Below the pieces are notes generated by a model. The model saw only the letters and a list, made by a program, of their open reading frames with translations. It searched no databases and was not told the origin of the DNA. Shown here one piece after another: positions 60,970 to 64,000 of a stretch of DNA of 64,000 nt. The position numbers and the translations under genes were made by a program. Each line of letters begins with the position of its first letter. Position 1 is the stretch's first letter. The DNA is from Sympetrum striolatum (taxonomy: Eukaryota > Arthropoda > Insecta > Odonata > Libellulidae), in contig OX388351.1 in NCBI GenBank assembly GCA_947579665.1, positions 496,001 through 560,000 of the forward strand. Reading direction: 5' to 3'.

Positions 60970-61465
60970 TTATTTCTCACAATTTTTTGGGAGGTATTTA
61001 AAATAAAAGCAATCGAAACATAAGCATTTTCTGCACCAAGAACAACGCAGGAAACTGATAGCATTGCAGCTACATTTAAATTTTAAAATGTCCGAAAAGC
61101 AAACTTGATTTACATTTAAGAAAGCACCTCTCGAATCTCTTAATCGACAAGAAAACCAGGCATAACACAACATATTCGTAAATATTGGAGCAGAAAGTTG
61201 ATGATGCATTAAAGAGTGAATGCGTATAGCATCCTCTCGTTTATTTAACTCCTTGTTTGATGCCATTACCTCTGGGGCGTTCTGAATTCTTTTAATTAAG
61301 TTCTTCACTTGCCGGAAAAATACACGTCAAGAGGTTGGCACAATGGGGTACATTTCGGCGGGATAACTTTTAACGTGCACGTTGGGTTACCATTTCCATC
61401 CACAAATACTTCGTCGTAGAGAGAGGTGTTCGTTTGCCCTGACCATGAGTCTATGATCAACAGAA
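60970..61465 (-). pseudogene. DDE transposase C-terminal remnant
   Basis: On the minus strand: FLLIIDSWSGQTNTSLYDEV, a gap, then IPPKCTPLCQPLDVYF, a one-base frameshift, RQVKNLIKRIQNAPEV and about 100 more residues. The frame ends with SFLRCSWCRKCLCFDCFY near the C-terminus. The IIDSW aspartate and IPP...QPLDVY block are typical of a DDE transposase group widespread in insects, which ends in a CSWCxK.LCF zinc-binding motif. Only the C-terminal third remains and the frame is broken, so the element must depend on a transposase encoded elsewhere. Confidence 0.75.
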
Positions 61466-61466
61466 A

Positions 61467-61835
61467 ATAATAAAAAAGTTGTTCTTGAATGTGGCATGAA
61501 AATTAATAAATTACAAACGAAAGAGAAAGACTTATACGAACAAAAAAGAAAGTTGAAAAATTTGTATCCCTCACGGAATCGAACCCATGATCGTCGATTC
61601 CACTGCCGGGCACGATACCACTACACCACGGCTACATTGGCAAATTTGCCGTACGCATAGTTACAAGTCTCTAACGGTGAACGGTGAAATCCGACGCTGA
61701 TTTTTAAACGCTTATTTCTTAAAAATTAGCGAAAGTTAGTCGCTTAGGTTTCACAATTGTTATTATTATTTGCACGAGAGCCTTCCCTAAAAGTATTATG
61801 AAGATCCCTTTCACACAACGCGTAATGTTCCCTTG
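61467..61835 (-). repeat. Right terminal inverted repeat of the 60.1 kb element
   Basis: Inverted copy of 60139-60508, with small differences around the poly-T next to the tRNA-like segment. Confidence 0.85.
61565..61635 (-). tRNA. tRNA-like Pol III promoter inside the right inverted repeat
   Basis: Inverted copy of 60339-60409, with the same A and B boxes; one base differs in the middle (tgccggg for tgtcggg when read on the plus strand). If active, the two promoters would transcribe toward each other into the element. Confidence 0.5.
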
Positions 61836-62412
61836 TTAGTAACACGTCGATAGCGAAGAGAAAACATCTTCACGTCAATGGCCAATATTTGTCCTCACGA
61901 GCGTCAGAATTTAGCTTCCACTTATCGCCTCCTCTGTACCAATATCTGCATATATTTGCTGCAGTCGATTTGTTTGAGCAAAATTTGGACGACTTTAACC
62001 TTTCCATTAGTACTGGGAGACAATTTGGTCAGAGTAATTCTGGAAGTGAACGGAGCGTCTCTTTCGTCAACCAAAGGATGTTTGACTGAAAAGGCAAACG
62101 ATGAAATTGTGAAAATTAGTCAGATACGTGTGGATAAAAATTCTGCTTTATTATGATGCTTTATTAAAAATGTTAAGTCCACAGATTTTTCGATTTGAAC
62201 GAAGTTGATGGATATAATATAATAAACTATTCATGAATCGAAAAAACCAACAATCCATAAAAAAATGTGAGTAAACCGTTGCGCATTTCATTATCAAAGA
62301 GAACGTTAGGAGCAAAGATTATTCCATCGGTTTAGTTCATTTTTTTTGCCACGGAATGTAGTAATACAATCGATGTTTTTCAAGCTTAGTTCTATGGAGC
62401 TCCATAAGGAAA
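61836..62412. other. Stretch with an unassigned open frame
   Basis: A 92-codon plus frame at 61878-62156 begins with ATG (MANICPHERQNLAS) but has no recognisable domain. No other features. Confidence 0.3.
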
Positions 62413-62480
62413 GCAATAAAATTACATGGTAGTTTCCAATGAAAAAGTATCTCTTGGAAACTACCAGGTTATTTTATTTC
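62413..62480. repeat. Short inverted repeat (27-nt arms)
   Basis: The left arm (62413-62439, ending tggtagtttccaa) and the right arm (62454-62480, starting ttggaaactacca) pair with about four mismatches around a 14 nt loop. It is a candidate small foldback relic or hairpin RNA. Confidence 0.6.
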
Positions 62481-63551
62481 TTTGCATAAATACCGATTCT
62501 ATTTCGTCAATAAATAATGCATACACTAAATAATAAATAGGTCACTATTTATCACTGGATATAAGCCACCATCAATGAATCCAGTGAACCAAATCTTCGT
62601 TTTACAGTTATGCAGAATGTGATGAGGAGTATGACTGGATTGGGCTTGCAATCGTAAATACAATTTTATTGGGATTATAGTTCGCGTGATTCTTGAGTAT
62701 GGAGGTTTTGTGAAATTTATACTATAATTTCTTTATTGCGTGAATTTAATCTGCTTGTGGTCTGTCGGTTCTAATAACAGGATCGTTTTATATTCAGCCA
62801 AGCCAGTTAATCTGAAGAGTCCAAAATCAATGCTAAATGAAACGATTTCCCTGGTCCTAGACAGTTCCTCATTTGAATATAGCACCAATAAGGAAGATTC
62901 TTAGTTTTAAGCCTAGGAGATAAGCGATAAAATTCTGTTTTTCCTCCTTCAATATTTTGACACTCGGAACCTGAAATGTGCTCAAAGGAGAAAAGTTCTG
63001 CGAGAGACATCTGCAGGAGAGGCTTAGCACCTCCGCTGTCTGCAAAGTTTCGTATTTATCATATTCTCCACATCGCCAAAGTTGTCTTGAGAGGATCGTC
63101 TCTCTGCTTAAATACGGAGGGATATTTTCCAGACTTGAGCTTATGACTGGTTATTATCAACAGCCGTAAGCCAAAATCTCAGCTCTGCCGTTGCTATTTA
63201 CGAATGAGCTTACACTTGGACAGGAGTTAATAGTATCTCACGGAGAGTAAGGTAATTGCATCTAAAATTTTTAAGCCCTTAAATATTCCTCTCTATACCA
63301 TCTCCTCCGCAGTTATAGAAGTTTTAATTGTTTAACTAGTTAGTTACGTAGAGTTAAGACAAAAATATGGAGTGAATATGTATTAAAATCAAGCCTAATA
63401 TTATTAAATGTAGCGTGATTTACGAATATTAAACAAATACCTCTTCTTATATAACAGAACGTATGAATAAGAAGTTCCTTTTGCCATACTATGATGAATG
63501 GACTATTTTCATCTGTCATGTGGTTCAGGATAGAGAAAACTGTATCTTTCA
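62481..63551. other. AT-rich stretch, nothing recognised
   Basis: No gene, repeat or RNA-like structure supported. Confidence 0.4.
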
Positions 63552-63870
63552 TTTTCTTTTGTCCCAGTCTTGAGCGCGGCTGGGATGGAGTAAAAGCTAC
63601 CGAGGTATGAATGAAAAATTGCGCTAATCAAGGTCTCTCCTTACGGAATGCCAAGAAAAGTATTATTCATAGAGTCATCGTGCTACACTAGCGTGGATAT
63701 GTTCCGCAGATAGCATTCTGGCTCAGTGAGGAAAGCAATGGCAAACTACCTCACTCCTCATCCTGCCTAGTGAACCTCATTCCTCTCTGCTCTTAGTAGC
63801 TTATGCCAGAGGGGATGAAGTACCAACCGGCCTTTGGGCTGAGTACCTTACAGACAGACATGAATAAGAA
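63552..63870 (+). repeat. Interspersed repeat fragment ending in a GACA-like tail
   Basis: The segment reads gctgggatggag, then ggctcagtgaggaaagcaat, then ggcaaactacctcactcctc, and ends near ccaaccggcctttgggctga and cagacagacatg. This phrase order resembles a widespread insect repeat with a (CAGA/GACA)n tail. The parent family (LINE 3' end or SINE) is not clear. Confidence 0.45.
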
Positions 63871-64000
63871 GGAATAGTATAGTGAAAAATACACGGTCTG
63901 TTGTAGTTATAAGAGCACGAATCACGGATTACTGTTATATTTAATTTGCTTTTGCATTTCTTTAAGTGTAATTCCTTATGTGAAGTTACATTGTCCCTTT
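63871..64000. other. Window end, nothing recognised
   Basis: Short AT-rich sequence without features. Confidence 0.4.

Larger units (their letters stand above)
60139..61835 (-). mobile_element. DNA transposon, 1.7 kb, internally deleted
   Basis: Ends read CAAGGGAACATTACGCG inward on both sides, with TTA just outside each (60136-60138 and 61836-61838), a candidate 3 bp target duplication. Inverted arms span about 60139-60508 and 61467-61835. The interior encodes only the C-terminal third of a DDE transposase on the minus strand, beginning right at the arm boundary. Each arm includes a tRNA-like A/B-box pair. A 3 bp TTA duplication occurs in Harbinger- and Chapaev3-like groups, but I cannot assign the superfamily. 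Confidence 0.85.

Overview
This window looks like AT-rich, gene-poor arthropod (probably insect) nuclear DNA. No open reading frame exceeds about 150 codons, and I recognise no intact host gene. What I can identify is mobile DNA: broken Penelope-like retroelements, DNA-transposon remnants, foldback elements and many tRNA-like sequences. The organism call is an inference from the element types; no diagnostic host gene is present. The window could be intergenic or inside a very large intron.

Layout. 1-12 kb: mostly unique AT-rich sequence with GC/CpG-richer islands (about 0.9-1.9 and 7.2-7.6 kb), three isolated tRNA-like sequences and a small nested hairpin. 12.0-16.7 kb: four copies of a ~1.1-1.2 kb repeat bounded by TA microsatellites, one of them inverted. 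Two more copies lie in tandem at 52.2-54.5 kb. Each copy contains six modules that share a T-arm/B-box-like core every ~145-177 bp. 16.7-32 kb: a 19.3 kb inverted repeat, a 758 bp foldback element (20.3-21.1 kb), a CpG-rich island (21.5-22.1 kb), a 1 kb element with a TG run (22.6-23.6 kb; inverted sister copy at 39.9-40.9 kb), and a decayed hAT transposase end (26.2-26.6 kb).

32.1-36.5 kb: a 4.4 kb DNA transposon with ~600 bp terminal inverted repeats. It keeps only the two ends of its own gene and contains a broken Penelope-like element with RT motifs, a YVDD and a GIY-YIG domain. 42.3-44.4 kb: a long TA run, a palindrome holding a 73-nt tRNA cloverleaf-like sequence, and a 77 bp Tc1-like palindromic MITE. 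50.8-51.3 kb: a possible hAT end with a BED-finger-like first exon. 55.3-56.0 kb: the 3' part of a second Penelope-like element (GIY-YIG domain open) between 48 bp inverted repeats. 60.1-61.8 kb: a 1.7 kb DNA transposon with ~370 bp inverted repeats, each carrying a tRNA-like Pol III promoter, around a DDE transposase C-terminal remnant. The last kilobase holds an interspersed repeat fragment.

The most unusual structure is the TA-bounded repeat family with regularly spaced tRNA-T-arm-like modules. I do not recognise it as a described element.
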